Positions 1-7,442 of a stretch of DNA of 45,664 nucleotides are shown piece after piece. Source of the DNA: Acetobacteraceae bacterium (lineage in GTDB: Bacteria > Pseudomonadota > Alphaproteobacteria > Acetobacterales > Acetobacteraceae); NCBI GenBank assembly GCA_025352375.1, contig JANXTL010000022.1, positions 1 through 45,664 of the forward strand, read 5' to 3'. Both the position numbers and the translations under genes were made by a program. The notes under the pieces were generated by a model. It was not told the DNA's origin and made no database searches. It was given only the letters and a program-made list of their open reading frames with translations. Positions within the stretch are counted from its first letter, which is position 1, and each line of letters begins with the position of its first letter.

Positions 1-25
1 TGCAACCTCAAACGATCATGGTCTA
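1..25. repeat. Half of a REP-like palindrome, cut by the window edge
   Basis: These 25 bases match the reverse complement of 5498-5522 at 24 of 25 positions. At 5498 the same sequence begins a REP-like double hairpin after the universal stress gene. The inner part, GATCATGGTCTA, is one arm of a 12-bp palindrome whose two arms both occur at 5498-5509 and 5539-5550. The 111-bp repeat copy starts directly after it, so this looks like a REP element interrupted by that insertion. Confidence 0.6.
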
Positions 26-26
26 A

Positions 27-137
27 GGCCCTGTCCAAAGATAATCGAATCGATCATGCGGATCGGACAGGGCCTAAGCTCTTGTTTTGAACGGCAACTT
101 TGCCGGCGTGCTGACGCACTTATTTGCCGGCGTTGCC
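27..137 (+). repeat. 111-bp repeat, left copy of an inverted pair (MITE-like)
   Basis: Bases 26-138 are a perfect reverse complement of 4486-4598. The 111-bp unit 27-137 is bracketed by TAA on both sides (24-26 and 138-140), as expected for a 3-bp target duplication. Inside it, GGCCCTGTCC at 27-36 pairs with GGACAGGGCC at 65-74 to form a hairpin. A second imperfect hairpin pairs GGCAAC...GCCGGC near 94-108 with GCCGGCGTTGCC at 126-137. It has no coding capacity. Duplications of TNA are known for IS1031-type members of the IS5 family, so a non-autonomous derivative of such an element is a reasonable guess. No transposase is in the window. Confidence 0.75.
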
Positions 138-1198
138 TAAGCCGGCAGCCGCAGGACCGCCGTGGTGCCGCGGCCGATTGCGCTGTCGAACGCAAGTTCC
201 GCGCCCATCGCCCGGGCCAGCCGCCGGCTGAGGGCCAAACCAGTGCCGGTCCCAATCGTCCGCCCGGCGGCAGCGTCCTGATGATAAGGCTCGCCCAACC
301 GGCGCAGGATATCGGCTGACATGCCCATCCCGGCATCCCGCACCGACAGGGCGACGGCGCCCGAACGCTGCTCCGCTGCCAGTTCCACGGTGCTTCCGGC
401 GGGGGAGAATTTCACGGCATTCGCGATCAGATTATCCAGGATGCGTCGTACCGCCCATGCGTCGGCCCGGGCGGTCAGGGCGGCGCTGGGCAGGTCCAGT
501 TCAACATTTATCTGCCGTTCTGCCGCCATTTGGCGATGGGACGCCTCGACTTGCCGAATCACACCGCTCACGTCCACCGCCTCGGTCGCGATCGGCCGTT
601 CGTCCAAATGCGTGAGGTCGATCAGGTTTTCGATTGTGGCCAGCAGGCACTTACTGCCGCTTCGGACTTGCTGCAACGGCATGCGTTGGTCCGGGCGGCA
701 ACTGGCGATCATCACCTCGGACAGTCCCGCCATCGTGTGCAGCGGATTGCGCATTTCCTCGCTGAGCGTCGTGAACACTTCGGTTGTAATCCGTTCCGCC
801 GCCTCCGCTCGGGCGGTTTGTTGCTTCAACTCGTCCTGAATACCGCGGGCGTAGCGAACGAGTATGGCAGTGATCCAAATCGCGGCGATCGACAACCCGC
901 GGATGCTGATGGCGCGTCCAACATGGCGAGGGACCTCGGGCAGGTAATGGCCGACGATCGCCATGACGGTGGCCAAGCCGGCAAGCCGCCAGACCCAGCG
1001 CGGATCGCGGTGGAAGACGGCCGTGCAAACCAGGGGAATATAAAGAATGCCGAATGGCAGATAAAATTCGTCAACGGTGACGTCGGCGAGGAAGGCCAGC
1101 AAACAGCCAAGGTATACCACCGGTACCAGCCAGCGAATACGCGGCCTCCAAACCTGGTCAATGCCTTTTGTAATCGGTCGGGCCAGCAATCTGTCCAC
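137..1198 (-). CDS. Membrane-bound sensor histidine kinase with Glu in place of the H-box His
   Basis: This 353-residue protein has the layout of a transducing sensor kinase. Hydrophobic segments span about residues 22-115, followed by a dimerisation helix and a HATPase_c domain. The ATP-binding boxes are intact: N box NLIANAVKFSPAG, G1 box DAGMG and G2 box GTGTGLALSRRLA. The phosphoacceptor motif reads SEEMRNPLH at residues 146-154, where the family has SHE(L/M)R(T/N)PL, so residue 147 is Glu instead of the acceptor His. The start is GTG, with a run of G (GGGGGG) six bases upstream. It follows the amidase gene by 12 bases, so the two are probably co-transcribed. The stop codon lies at the edge of the inverted repeat. 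No response regulator is next to it. It may be a pseudokinase or may signal through dimerisation. Confidence 0.85.
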   Translation of the reverse strand: MDRLLARPITKGIDQVWRPRIRWLVPVVYLGCLLAFLADVTVDEFYLPFGILYIPLVCTAVFHRDPRWVWRLAGLATVMAIVGHYLPEVPRHVGRAISIRGLSIAAIWITAILVRYARGIQDELKQQTARAEAAERITTEVFTTLSEEMRNPLHTMAGLSEVMIASCRPDQRMPLQQVRSGSKCLLATIENLIDLTHLDERPIATEAVDVSGVIRQVEASHRQMAAERQINVELDLPSAALTARADAWAVRRILDNLIANAVKFSPAGSTVELAAEQRSGAVALSVRDAGMGMSADILRRLGEPYHQDAAAGRTIGTGTGLALSRRLARAMGAELAFDSAIGRGTTAVLRLPA

Positions 1199-1210
1199 TT
1201 TCGCCCCCCC

Positions 1211-2500
1211 TTAAGATTTCAGGTGTTCCGACAACCAAAACGAGAGCACGGACGTCCCGTCCAAAAAGTCATTTATTGTCATGGCTTCAAACGGATTGTG
1301 AGAGCCATTGGTGTTTTTGACGAAGATCATTCCGATGGGCACGCCGCACGCGGCGAACGCGGCGCCATCGTGCGATGCCGGGCTGCCAAGTTCAAGGGCC
1401 GGGATGCCCAGCGCCGCCACCGATCGTTCCAACTGCGCCTTGATCGCCGGGTCTGCCGGGCCGACCGAGGCCCGGGCTTTGGTGCCGAGGTGGAACTGTA
1501 CGCCCCGCCGTTGTTCGATTCCCGCGACAATAGCGTCAACCCTTCGGTCCAATTCGGACAATATCGCTTCCTCGTAAGCTCGGACATCGAGACTAAAATG
1601 AAATGTACCAGGAACGATCGTGAGGCCGTGCTGGGCCGGGTCGGTATAAAAACGCCCAATGGTGCAGGCCATGGGGATGCCGCGTTCGTCGTACTCGGCC
1701 CAAAGCAAGTCCAAGGCCATGGAGAACTCGGCGCCGGCAACGGCGGCATCGCGGCGGAACCGGCGCGGCAGCCCGACATGATCGTTGGCCCCCGCGATGC
1801 GGGCGTTCGGATAGCGGAAATTGCCGGGAATGCCGGTGCAGATGCCGACCGGTTTTCCGGCCTCCACCAGGCTGGGGGCCTGCTCGATATGCAGTTCCAG
1901 GTAGGCAGCAATCCCGGCGGGGTCGAGGTGCCGCTGCCCCGCCGCCAATGCTGCCGGGTCGCCGCCGCATTCGCCGATGTGCTCGGCCAACGTGCGCCCG
2001 GTGTCGATGCGCCGCACGTCCAATGCACCGTCGGGCAAAATGCCCAGCGCGCCCCGGCTGCCAATGTAGGACACCTGGAACCAGATGCTCTCCTCGGCGC
2101 GGATGCCCATGACTGTCAGATCGCGCGCCGGGACGATGCTGCATTGCCGCAGTGCCGCGATCGCCGCCAGGCCAGCCACCACACCGGCGGCGCCGTCGAA
2201 GTTGCCGCCGTGCGGCACCGAATCCAGATGCGAGCCAACGATAACCCGCGGCAACGACCTGTCGGTGCCGGGCAGGGTCATGTAAAGGTTGGCGGCCGCA
2301 TCGCCGGAGATTTCCAGGCCCAGCCCGCGGGCGATCGCCGTTACGCTGGCATGGGCGCGTTGCTCCCCCGCGCCGTAAGGATCGCGAGACACGCCGGGCT
2401 CGTCCAGCCCATCCGCGCGCAGCTTGTCGAACAAGCCGCTGACCCAATCGCGTTGCGCTTGGACCGCGGCCTTGATCTCGTTGGCGGTAACCGTGACCAT
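1211..2500 (-). CDS. M20-family hydantoinase/carbamoylase-type amidase
   Basis: The 429-residue product matches the N-carbamoyl-L-amino acid hydrolase / allantoate amidohydrolase group of M20 metallopeptidases, cytosolic enzymes that release ammonia and CO2 from carbamoyl compounds or cleave related amides. Visible metal-site motifs are GSHLDSVPHGGNFDGAAGV (His and Asp ligands), RAEES where the family has an EE pair, ELHIEQ, and SPASHDGAAFA near the C-terminus. The start at 2500 is chosen for the AAGGAAG ribosome site a few bases before ATG; an in-frame ATG nine codons upstream lacks one. It is divergent from the acyl-CoA dehydrogenase gene and is followed after 12 bases by the kinase gene. 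The exact substrate cannot be read from the sequence. Confidence 0.88.
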   Translation of the reverse strand: MVTVTANEIKAAVQAQRDWVSGLFDKLRADGLDEPGVSRDPYGAGEQRAHASVTAIARGLGLEISGDAAANLYMTLPGTDRSLPRVIVGSHLDSVPHGGNFDGAAGVVAGLAAIAALRQCSIVPARDLTVMGIRAEESIWFQVSYIGSRGALGILPDGALDVRRIDTGRTLAEHIGECGGDPAALAAGQRHLDPAGIAAYLELHIEQAPSLVEAGKPVGICTGIPGNFRYPNARIAGANDHVGLPRRFRRDAAVAGAEFSMALDLLWAEYDERGIPMACTIGRFYTDPAQHGLTIVPGTFHFSLDVRAYEEAILSELDRRVDAIVAGIEQRRGVQFHLGTKARASVGPADPAIKAQLERSVAALGIPALELGSPASHDGAAFAACGVPIGMIFVKNTNGSHNPFEAMTINDFLDGTSVLSFWLSEHLKS

Positions 2501-2571
2501 GGTCTTCCTTTCACGCTTCTGACGCACCGGTGCCAGCTTGGCATGCGGCGCGAGGGGACACGAGTGACACC

Positions 2572-3630
2572 ATGACCGAAACCGACTCCACCGGCGATCT
2601 GCTGCGCGAAACCGCCAGCCGGGTCTTCCAGGAACATTGTGGTACCGACGTGTCGCGTTCGGCCGATGGCGGCATATGGCCGGCAGCGGCGTGGGCAGCG
2701 GTGGCAGAGGCCGGGCTGCACCGGGCTTTGTTGCCCGAGGATGCCGGCGGCTACGGCGTCGCGGTGACCGATGCGCTGTCCCTCCTGCGGGTCGCCGCCG
2801 AACACGCGGTGCCGCTGCCGCTGGCGGAAACCATGATGGCGCATTTTCTGCTGGCCGGCGCCGGGCTGGCGGTTCCCGATGGCCCTTTGACCGTGGCGCC
2901 GGTGGTAAGCGGCGAGACTCTGTTGCTGACTCGCGAAGGGGCTGGGTTCCGGGTGCGTGGGACGGTCAGCCGCGTGCCCTGGGGACGCAATGCCGAGGCG
3001 GTGGCCGCGATCGCCTCGCTGGATGGAATGGCTTGGGTCGCCCTGGTTCCGCGCGCGGCCTGGACCTGCGAGCACGAGCAGAATGTGGCGCGCGAGCCGC
3101 GCGACCGGTTGACCATCGATGGGCTGGCCTTGGCTGCCGCGCCGTCGCCGCACGATGCCGATGCCTTACGCGCGGTCGGGGCCGCGATGCGCGTCCAGCA
3201 AATCGCCGGGGCACTGACCGGTATAACCGCCATGACCGTGCAATACGCCCAGGATCGGGTGCAGTTCGGCAAGCCGATCGGCAAGTTTCAGGCGGTGCAA
3301 CAGAACCTTGCAGTACTGGCCGGGCAAACCGCCGCCGCCTCGGCTGCCGCCGATCTGGCGGCCGAGGCGGTGGCCAACGGTGTGAAAATCCTGCCGATCG
3401 CCGCCGCCAAGGCCCGTGCCGGGGAGGCCGCGAGCATTGGCGCCGGCATCGCGCATCAGGTGCATGGTGCGATCGGTTTCACGTTCGAGCACAATCTGCA
3501 ATTTCTGACCCGCCGCCTTTGGTCCTGGCGCGACGAGTTCGGGAACGAGGCATCGTGGAACCGCTTGGTCGGTCGCCACATGGCGGCGGCCGGGGGCGAC
3601 CGGCTTTGGGCGGAAATCGTCGCGGCTTAG
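2572..3630 (+). CDS. Acyl-CoA dehydrogenase-like flavoprotein
   Basis: The 352-residue protein has the three-part acyl-CoA dehydrogenase layout: an alpha-helical N-domain (to about residue 110), a shortened beta-domain (about 110-200) and a helical C-domain containing RVQFGKPIGKFQAVQQ and HQVHGAIGFTFEHNLQFL, which are typical FAD- and dimer-contact regions. It is shorter than the usual 380-400 residues, mainly in the middle domain. I do not see an obvious catalytic Glu in the usual C-terminal loop, so it may be a non-catalytic partner or an atypical member. It is divergent from the amidase gene and 28 bases upstream of the SDR gene on the same strand. The substrate is unknown. Confidence 0.83.
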   Translation: MTETDSTGDLLRETASRVFQEHCGTDVSRSADGGIWPAAAWAAVAEAGLHRALLPEDAGGYGVAVTDALSLLRVAAEHAVPLPLAETMMAHFLLAGAGLAVPDGPLTVAPVVSGETLLLTREGAGFRVRGTVSRVPWGRNAEAVAAIASLDGMAWVALVPRAAWTCEHEQNVAREPRDRLTIDGLALAAAPSPHDADALRAVGAAMRVQQIAGALTGITAMTVQYAQDRVQFGKPIGKFQAVQQNLAVLAGQTAAASAAADLAAEAVANGVKILPIAAAKARAGEAASIGAGIAHQVHGAIGFTFEHNLQFLTRRLWSWRDEFGNEASWNRLVGRHMAAAGGDRLWAEIVAA

Positions 3631-3658
3631 AAAAGCCGGGCAGCAACGGGAGAACAAC

Positions 3659-4438
3659 ATGCAGCTTACCGACAAAGTGGCCCTGGTAACCGGAGCGGGC
3701 TCCGGTATCGGCCGAGCCTGCGCGATCGCTTTGGCGGAAGCGGGGGCGCAAATCGTCGCGGTGGATATCGATGGCAAAACCGCCGCGGACACTGCGTCCA
3801 CCATCGCGGCCTTTCAGCGCAAAAGCCTCGGCCTTCAGGCCGATGTCGGGGACCTCGCCGATATCGACCGCATGGTCAGGGCAGCCATCGAGGCATTCGG
3901 CCGCATCGATATCGCCGTCAACAACGCCGGTGTGACCCGCCGCGCCGACATCATGGATCTGACCGAGGCGGATTGGGACCGCATCCACCGGGTCAACGCC
4001 AAGGGGGTTTTCTTCTGTCTGCAACGCGTCGCACGCGAGATGATCCCGCAGCGGGAGGGGCGGATTATCAACATCGCGTCGATCGCCGGGCGGGGCTACG
4101 CCGGCACCTCCAACGCCGCCTATGCCGCCAGCAAGGGCGCGGTGATCAGCCTGACCAAGACCGCGTCGCAACAGCTCGCCAAACACAACATCAACGTCAA
4201 CGCCATCTGCCCCGGCGTTACCCGCTCGGCGTTGTCGGACGCGAACCTGCGGGTGCGCGCCGAGCAGGAGGGGGTAACGTTGCAGGAGATGGAACGCCGC
4301 CGCGCGGCGGTTATCCCGCTGAACCGCGCCAACGACCCAGAGGACATTGCCGCCATGGCCGTTTTTCTGGCGTCCCCGGGGGCGCGCAACATTACCGGCC
4401 AGTGTTACAACGTCGACGGCGGACTGATTACGAGCTGA
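3659..4438 (+). CDS. SDR-family NAD(P)-dependent oxidoreductase
   Basis: This is a 259-residue classical short-chain dehydrogenase/reductase. The cofactor motif TGAGSGIG is at residues 11-18 and NNAG at 88-91. The catalytic YxxxK is Tyr155/Lys159, with the preceding Ser in the INIASIAG stretch. An Asp at the end of beta-2 (VDID) favours NAD over NADP. It follows the acyl-CoA dehydrogenase-like gene by 28 bases with an AACGGGAGAA ribosome site, so the two are likely one operon and may act on the same intermediate. The alcohol or ketone substrate cannot be predicted. The second copy of the 111-bp repeat begins 48 bases after the stop. Confidence 0.92.
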   Translation: MQLTDKVALVTGAGSGIGRACAIALAEAGAQIVAVDIDGKTAADTASTIAAFQRKSLGLQADVGDLADIDRMVRAAIEAFGRIDIAVNNAGVTRRADIMDLTEADWDRIHRVNAKGVFFCLQRVAREMIPQREGRIINIASIAGRGYAGTSNAAYAASKGAVISLTKTASQQLAKHNINVNAICPGVTRSALSDANLRVRAEQEGVTLQEMERRRAAVIPLNRANDPEDIAAMAVFLASPGARNITGQCYNVDGGLITS

Positions 4439-4486
4439 CGCATTGATCTGAGTCATCGACATCGGCGGGGCAGCGTCCCACATTAA

Positions 4487-4597
4487 GGCAACGCCGGCAA
4501 ATAAGTGCGTCAGCACGCCGGCAAAGTTGCCGTTCAAAACAAGAGCTTAGGCCCTGTCCGATCCGCATGATCGATTCGATTATCTTTGGACAGGGCC
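4487..4597 (-). repeat. 111-bp repeat, right copy of the inverted pair
   Basis: This is a perfect reverse complement of 27-137, again bracketed by TAA (4484-4486 and 4598-4600). The flanks outside the repeat differ from those of the left copy. The right boundary falls 27 bases before the universal stress protein start, so the element supplies most of that gene's upstream region. The two copies frame a 4.35-kb segment in a configuration that could recombine to invert it. Confidence 0.75.
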
Positions 4598-4624
4598 TAA
4601 CCTCGAAACCGGAGGCTGAAGGCG

Positions 4625-5500
4625 ATGCCGAAACTCATACTGCTGCCGCTGACCGGTTCAGGCGGCGATGGCGCGACCGAAGCCACTGCGATCGCCCTGG
4701 GCCAAGCGTTTGGCGCGCACCTGATCGGTCTGCATGTGCGCCGGGATGTGCGCCGGGATATCGCCGCGTTGGCCTCGGCGGACATGGGCATGGCCACCGG
4801 CCTCGACGCCATCATGGAACGGGGGGAGCGGGAAGGTGCGACTCGCGAAAAGGACGCCGAACGCACATGGCGCGATGCCTGTGCCAAAGCGGGCATTCCC
4901 TTGGCTGAACAGCCAGGCGGCCAGGCGGGTGCGACATTCGAATTCGCCGCGGAGATCGGTGAAGAATCGGACTGGCTGGCCGAATACGGGCGTGCTGCCG
5001 ATTTGATTGTGGTCGGTCGGGTGCGGGAAGGCGATATGCTCGACCTCGACACAATGGAAGCCGGGCTGATGGACACCGGCAAGCCCGTGCTGATCGCGGC
5101 GGATCGGGCAACGCCGGTGCTGGATGGCACAGTTGCGATCGCCTGGAAGAATACGCGCGAAGCAGCCGGCGCGGTGGCCGCCGCGCTGCCCTTCCTTCGG
5201 CGCGCCAAGCGGGTCATTGTATTTTCCGTTCAGGAAGATGAGCTGGCCGATCCCATCGACAAATCGCACCTTCGGCTGGTGCGTGCATTGCGCTGGCATA
5301 ATCCAAATACGGGCTCCCAGGTGCTGCGCCGCGATTCGCGTCCGCCCGTCGCGGCGCTGTTGGACGCGCTCGCGCGGGAAAAATGCGACATGCTGGTAAT
5401 GGGGGGGTATGGCCACGCCCGATTGCGGGAAGCCGTTTTTGGGGGCTTCACCCGAGCAGTGCTGGAAGCGGCACCCTTGCCCGTGCTGATGGCGCATTAG
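4625..5500 (+). CDS. Universal stress protein, tandem UspA domains
   Basis: The 291-residue protein has two Usp-like halves. The N-half (MPKLILLPLTGSGGDG) is divergent. The C-half (about 155-291) ends with MGGYGHARLREAVFGG, the G-2x-G-9x-G nucleotide-binding motif of ATP-binding UspA proteins, followed by PVLMAH. Such cytosolic proteins accumulate under starvation or stress; their exact role is seldom known. A GGAGG ribosome site lies about ten bases before the ATG. The right copy of the 111-bp repeat ends 27 bases upstream, so any native promoter was either displaced or comes from the repeat. The stop codon TAG forms the first bases of the REP palindrome that follows. Confidence 0.9.
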   Translation: MPKLILLPLTGSGGDGATEATAIALGQAFGAHLIGLHVRRDVRRDIAALASADMGMATGLDAIMERGEREGATREKDAERTWRDACAKAGIPLAEQPGGQAGATFEFAAEIGEESDWLAEYGRAADLIVVGRVREGDMLDLDTMEAGLMDTGKPVLIAADRATPVLDGTVAIAWKNTREAAGAVAAALPFLRRAKRVIVFSVQEDELADPIDKSHLRLVRALRWHNPNTGSQVLRRDSRPPVAALLDALAREKCDMLVMGGYGHARLREAVFGGFTRAVLEAAPLPVLMAH

Positions 5501-5608
5501 ACCATGATCGTTTGAGGTCGCACGCGATCTCGGCGTTGGATCATGGTCTAAGCCTTTGTTTGAGAGGGTGATTCACGCCCGAGGTTGAAGTCAACCTCAG
5601 GCGATCAC
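5498..5608. repeat. REP-like double hairpin, possible bidirectional terminator
   Basis: Two stem structures lie next to each other. TAGACCATGATC (5498-5509) pairs with GATCATGGTCTA (5539-5550). GAGGTTGA (5581-5588) pairs with TCAACCTC (5591-5598), extended outward by GCC/GGC and GTGAT (5568-5572)/ATCAC (5604-5608). There is no coding sequence here. It starts on the stop codon of the universal stress gene, and a half copy lies at 1-25. The features fit a repetitive extragenic palindrome that could also end transcription. Confidence 0.65.
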
Positions 5609-5727
5609 GCTCTAGGACCCTTGGCAGGCGGGGCGGGTGGACGCGGGGTGGCATCCGGTCTGCGGGAGTGGTAGGGAGACGCGCTTGCCCGCTCAGGCGC
5701 TTCGCCGCCCCGTCAGAGGACCCGACC

Positions 5728-6228
5728 TTGGTCTCCCATTCCCGCCTTTCCTGCCTGACTGCCTTGCTGCTGGCCTTGAGCCTCGCGGGCTGTAGCGTGT
5801 TCGAACCCAAGGATCAGATACGCGGCAACAAAGTCGACGACGATCAGCTGAAGGAATTAACCGTCGGCACCAGCACCCGCGCCGATGTGACCGCGCTGCT
5901 GGGTTCCCCAACGCTGCATGCTTCGTTCGACGACAACACATGGTTGTACATCAGCGAGGTCACCAGACCCCGTATCGGTGGCACGCAGGGCATTGAGGCG
6001 CAGCGCGTCGTCGCCCTGACCTTCGACGGCAAGGGTGTTCTGCAATCGGTCAAGACCGCGAACCAGGACGATGCGGTCCCGGTTTCCATGGTGGACCGCA
6101 CGACCCCGTCGCCGGGGAGTGAGGCGTCCTTCCTTCAGCAGCTGTTCGGCAATATCGGGCGCTTTAGCGCCGCCGGTGTCGGCGGCAGCGCTGCCGCCCC
6201 GTCAGGTGGGGCGCCGAAGCCGTTCTGA
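5728..6228 (+). CDS. bamE: BamE/SmpA-OmlA family outer-membrane lipoprotein
   Basis: The product has a short signal sequence ending in the lipobox LAGC, then a SmpA/OmlA domain with LTVGTSTRADVTALLGSP and DNTWLYISEV, the hallmark of BamE. BamE is a small lipoprotein that assists the outer-membrane beta-barrel assembly machine. A disordered Gly/Ala/Pro-rich tail (about residues 130-166) follows the domain. I prefer the TTG at 5728 because AGAGGA lies eight bases before it and it gives a normal lipoprotein signal peptide; an ATG at 5668 would add 20 residues before the signal. It is single-copy, with the REP element upstream and a TerC-type gene downstream. Confidence 0.85.
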   Translation: MVSHSRLSCLTALLLALSLAGCSVFEPKDQIRGNKVDDDQLKELTVGTSTRADVTALLGSPTLHASFDDNTWLYISEVTRPRIGGTQGIEAQRVVALTFDGKGVLQSVKTANQDDAVPVSMVDRTTPSPGSEASFLQQLFGNIGRFSAAGVGGSAAAPSGGAPKPF

Positions 6229-6262
6229 TTTCCAATTCCTGACCAGCAAATAAAGGTCCGAT

Positions 6263-6337
6263 ATGATGGACATCTCTTACGCCTGTTCGCTGTCGAAAAC
6301 CGACGCGCGGCGTGCCATGGGCTTCCCGCTGAAATAG
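6263..6337 (+). CDS. Possible 24-residue leader peptide before the TerC-type gene
   Basis: ATG ATG at 6263 opens a 24-codon frame (MMDISYACSLSKTDARRAMG...) that ends with TAG nine bases before the ATG of the TerC-type gene. AAAGGT lies six bases upstream of the ATG. The spacing would allow translational coupling or leader-peptide control. No similarity to a known leader peptide is recognised, and chance cannot be excluded. Confidence 0.3.
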   Translation: MMDISYACSLSKTDARRAMGFPLK

Positions 6338-6346
6338 GCCTGCGCG

Positions 6347-6934
6347 ATGTTCGACCTCGCCGCGATATCCGCTCTTGTGCAGGTCGTGTTCGTCAATGTC
6401 GCCCTATCGGCCGATAATGCGGTCGTCATCGGCATCGCCTGTATCGGCCTGCCGGCGCACCAGCGGCTTCGGGCACTGTGGATCGGCATCTGCCTCGCGA
6501 CGGTGTTGCGGGTCGGGTTCGCTATCGTCGCGACGTCGCTCCTGCAGGTTCTCGGCCTGCTGCTAGCCGGTGGCGTGCTGCTGCTGTGGGTTGCCTGGAA
6601 GCTGTGGCGGGAGATCGCGCGCCCGCATGCGGGCGGGGCAGGGGATGAAGCCGCCCCCAAGACAATGAGCCAGGCACTGTGGCAAATCGTTATCGCGGAC
6701 ATATCGATGTCGCTGGATAATGTTCTCGCGGTGGCCGCCGCCGCTCGGGAACACCCGGTCGTTCTTGTCGTCGGTCTCGGGATTTCCGTGGTGCTGATGG
6801 GCGCCGCGTCGTCGCTCGTTGCCCGATTGATCGAACGGCATCGCTGGATTGCCTATGTCGGGCTGGCGGTGATCGTCTATATCGCGGCCAGCATGATCTG
6901 GCATGGCGCTCACGACGTGCGCGCTACGCTGTAG
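6347..6934 (+). CDS. TerC/YjbE-family integral membrane protein
   Basis: The 195-residue protein is almost entirely transmembrane, with six or seven hydrophobic segments. It carries the two TerC-family signature Asp-Asn motifs: SADNAVVIG near residue 21 and SLDNVLAVAAA near residue 124. Members of this family are linked to manganese export or to metal loading of exported proteins. The length matches the short YjbE subgroup and lacks the CBS domains of larger TerC proteins. I looked for a yybP-ykoY manganese riboswitch upstream and saw none; a small open frame occupies the leader instead. The cytoplasmic loop between the halves contains a Gly/His-rich stretch (RPHAGGAGDEA). Confidence 0.88.
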   Translation: MFDLAAISALVQVVFVNVALSADNAVVIGIACIGLPAHQRLRALWIGICLATVLRVGFAIVATSLLQVLGLLLAGGVLLLWVAWKLWREIARPHAGGAGDEAAPKTMSQALWQIVIADISMSLDNVLAVAAAAREHPVVLVVGLGISVVLMGAASSLVARLIERHRWIAYVGLAVIVYIAASMIWHGAHDVRATL

Positions 6935-6974
6935 TGGCATATACCGGCGCCACCCTGTCATAAGGACCCGCACC

Positions 6975-7436
6975 ATGACCCCGACCGAACGCTTCCATAC
7001 CCTAGGCCTCACACTGCCGGCGCCGCCCAAGCCGATCGGCAACTACGTGCCGTATCGCATGGGAGGAGGGCTGCTGTTCCTGTCCGGAGTCGGCCCGCGT
7101 CCCGCCGACGGCGCCACGATCGTCGGCAAAGTCGGTGCCACCGTATCGATCGAGCAGGGGTACGAAGCCGCGAAACTTTGCGGCCTGAACCTGTTGACCA
7201 ACATCGTCGCGGCTTTGGGATCGCTCGACCGGGTGGACACGATCCTCAAGGTGCTGGGGATGGTGAATGCGGTGCCGGACTTCCGTCAGCACCCCAAGGT
7301 CATCGACGGCTGCACCGATCTGTTCGTGGCGGTGTTCGGCGAGAATGGCCGCCCAGCCCGCTCCGCCGTTGGCATGGGCAGCCTGCCGGGCGACATCTCG
7401 GTCGAGGTCGAAGCGGTGGTGCTAATTAAAGGCTAA
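6975..7436 (+). CDS. RidA/YjgF-family protein (long subtype)
   Basis: The 153-residue protein belongs to the YjgF/YER057c/UK114 superfamily. It shows GLLFLSGVGPRP, the central GYEAAKLCGLNLLTNI helix and a C-terminal GDISVEVEAVVLIKG strand. It is of the roughly 150-residue subtype, longer than archetypal RidA (about 128), and lacks the Arg of the canonical CxRxxV motif (ARSAVGMGSLPG here), so imine deaminase activity is uncertain. The ATG at 6975 is chosen for AAGGA eight bases upstream. It runs convergent to the secA-linked gene, with only six bases between the stops. Confidence 0.88.
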   Translation: MTPTERFHTLGLTLPAPPKPIGNYVPYRMGGGLLFLSGVGPRPADGATIVGKVGATVSIEQGYEAAKLCGLNLLTNIVAALGSLDRVDTILKVLGMVNAVPDFRQHPKVIDGCTDLFVAVFGENGRPARSAVGMGSLPGDISVEVEAVVLIKG

Positions 7437-7442
7437 TCGGCA

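Noticed and set aside
530-2575. Open frame of 681 codons opposite the kinase and amidase genes
   Set aside because: It spans two well-supported genes on the other strand and shows no family features.
1-5610. Composite transposon
   Set aside because: The flanking repeats are only 111 bp with no transposase, and the enclosed genes look metabolic. A MITE pair fits better than two IS copies.
6229-6346. yybP-ykoY manganese riboswitch before the TerC-type gene
   Set aside because: The conserved loops of that class are not visible in the leader.
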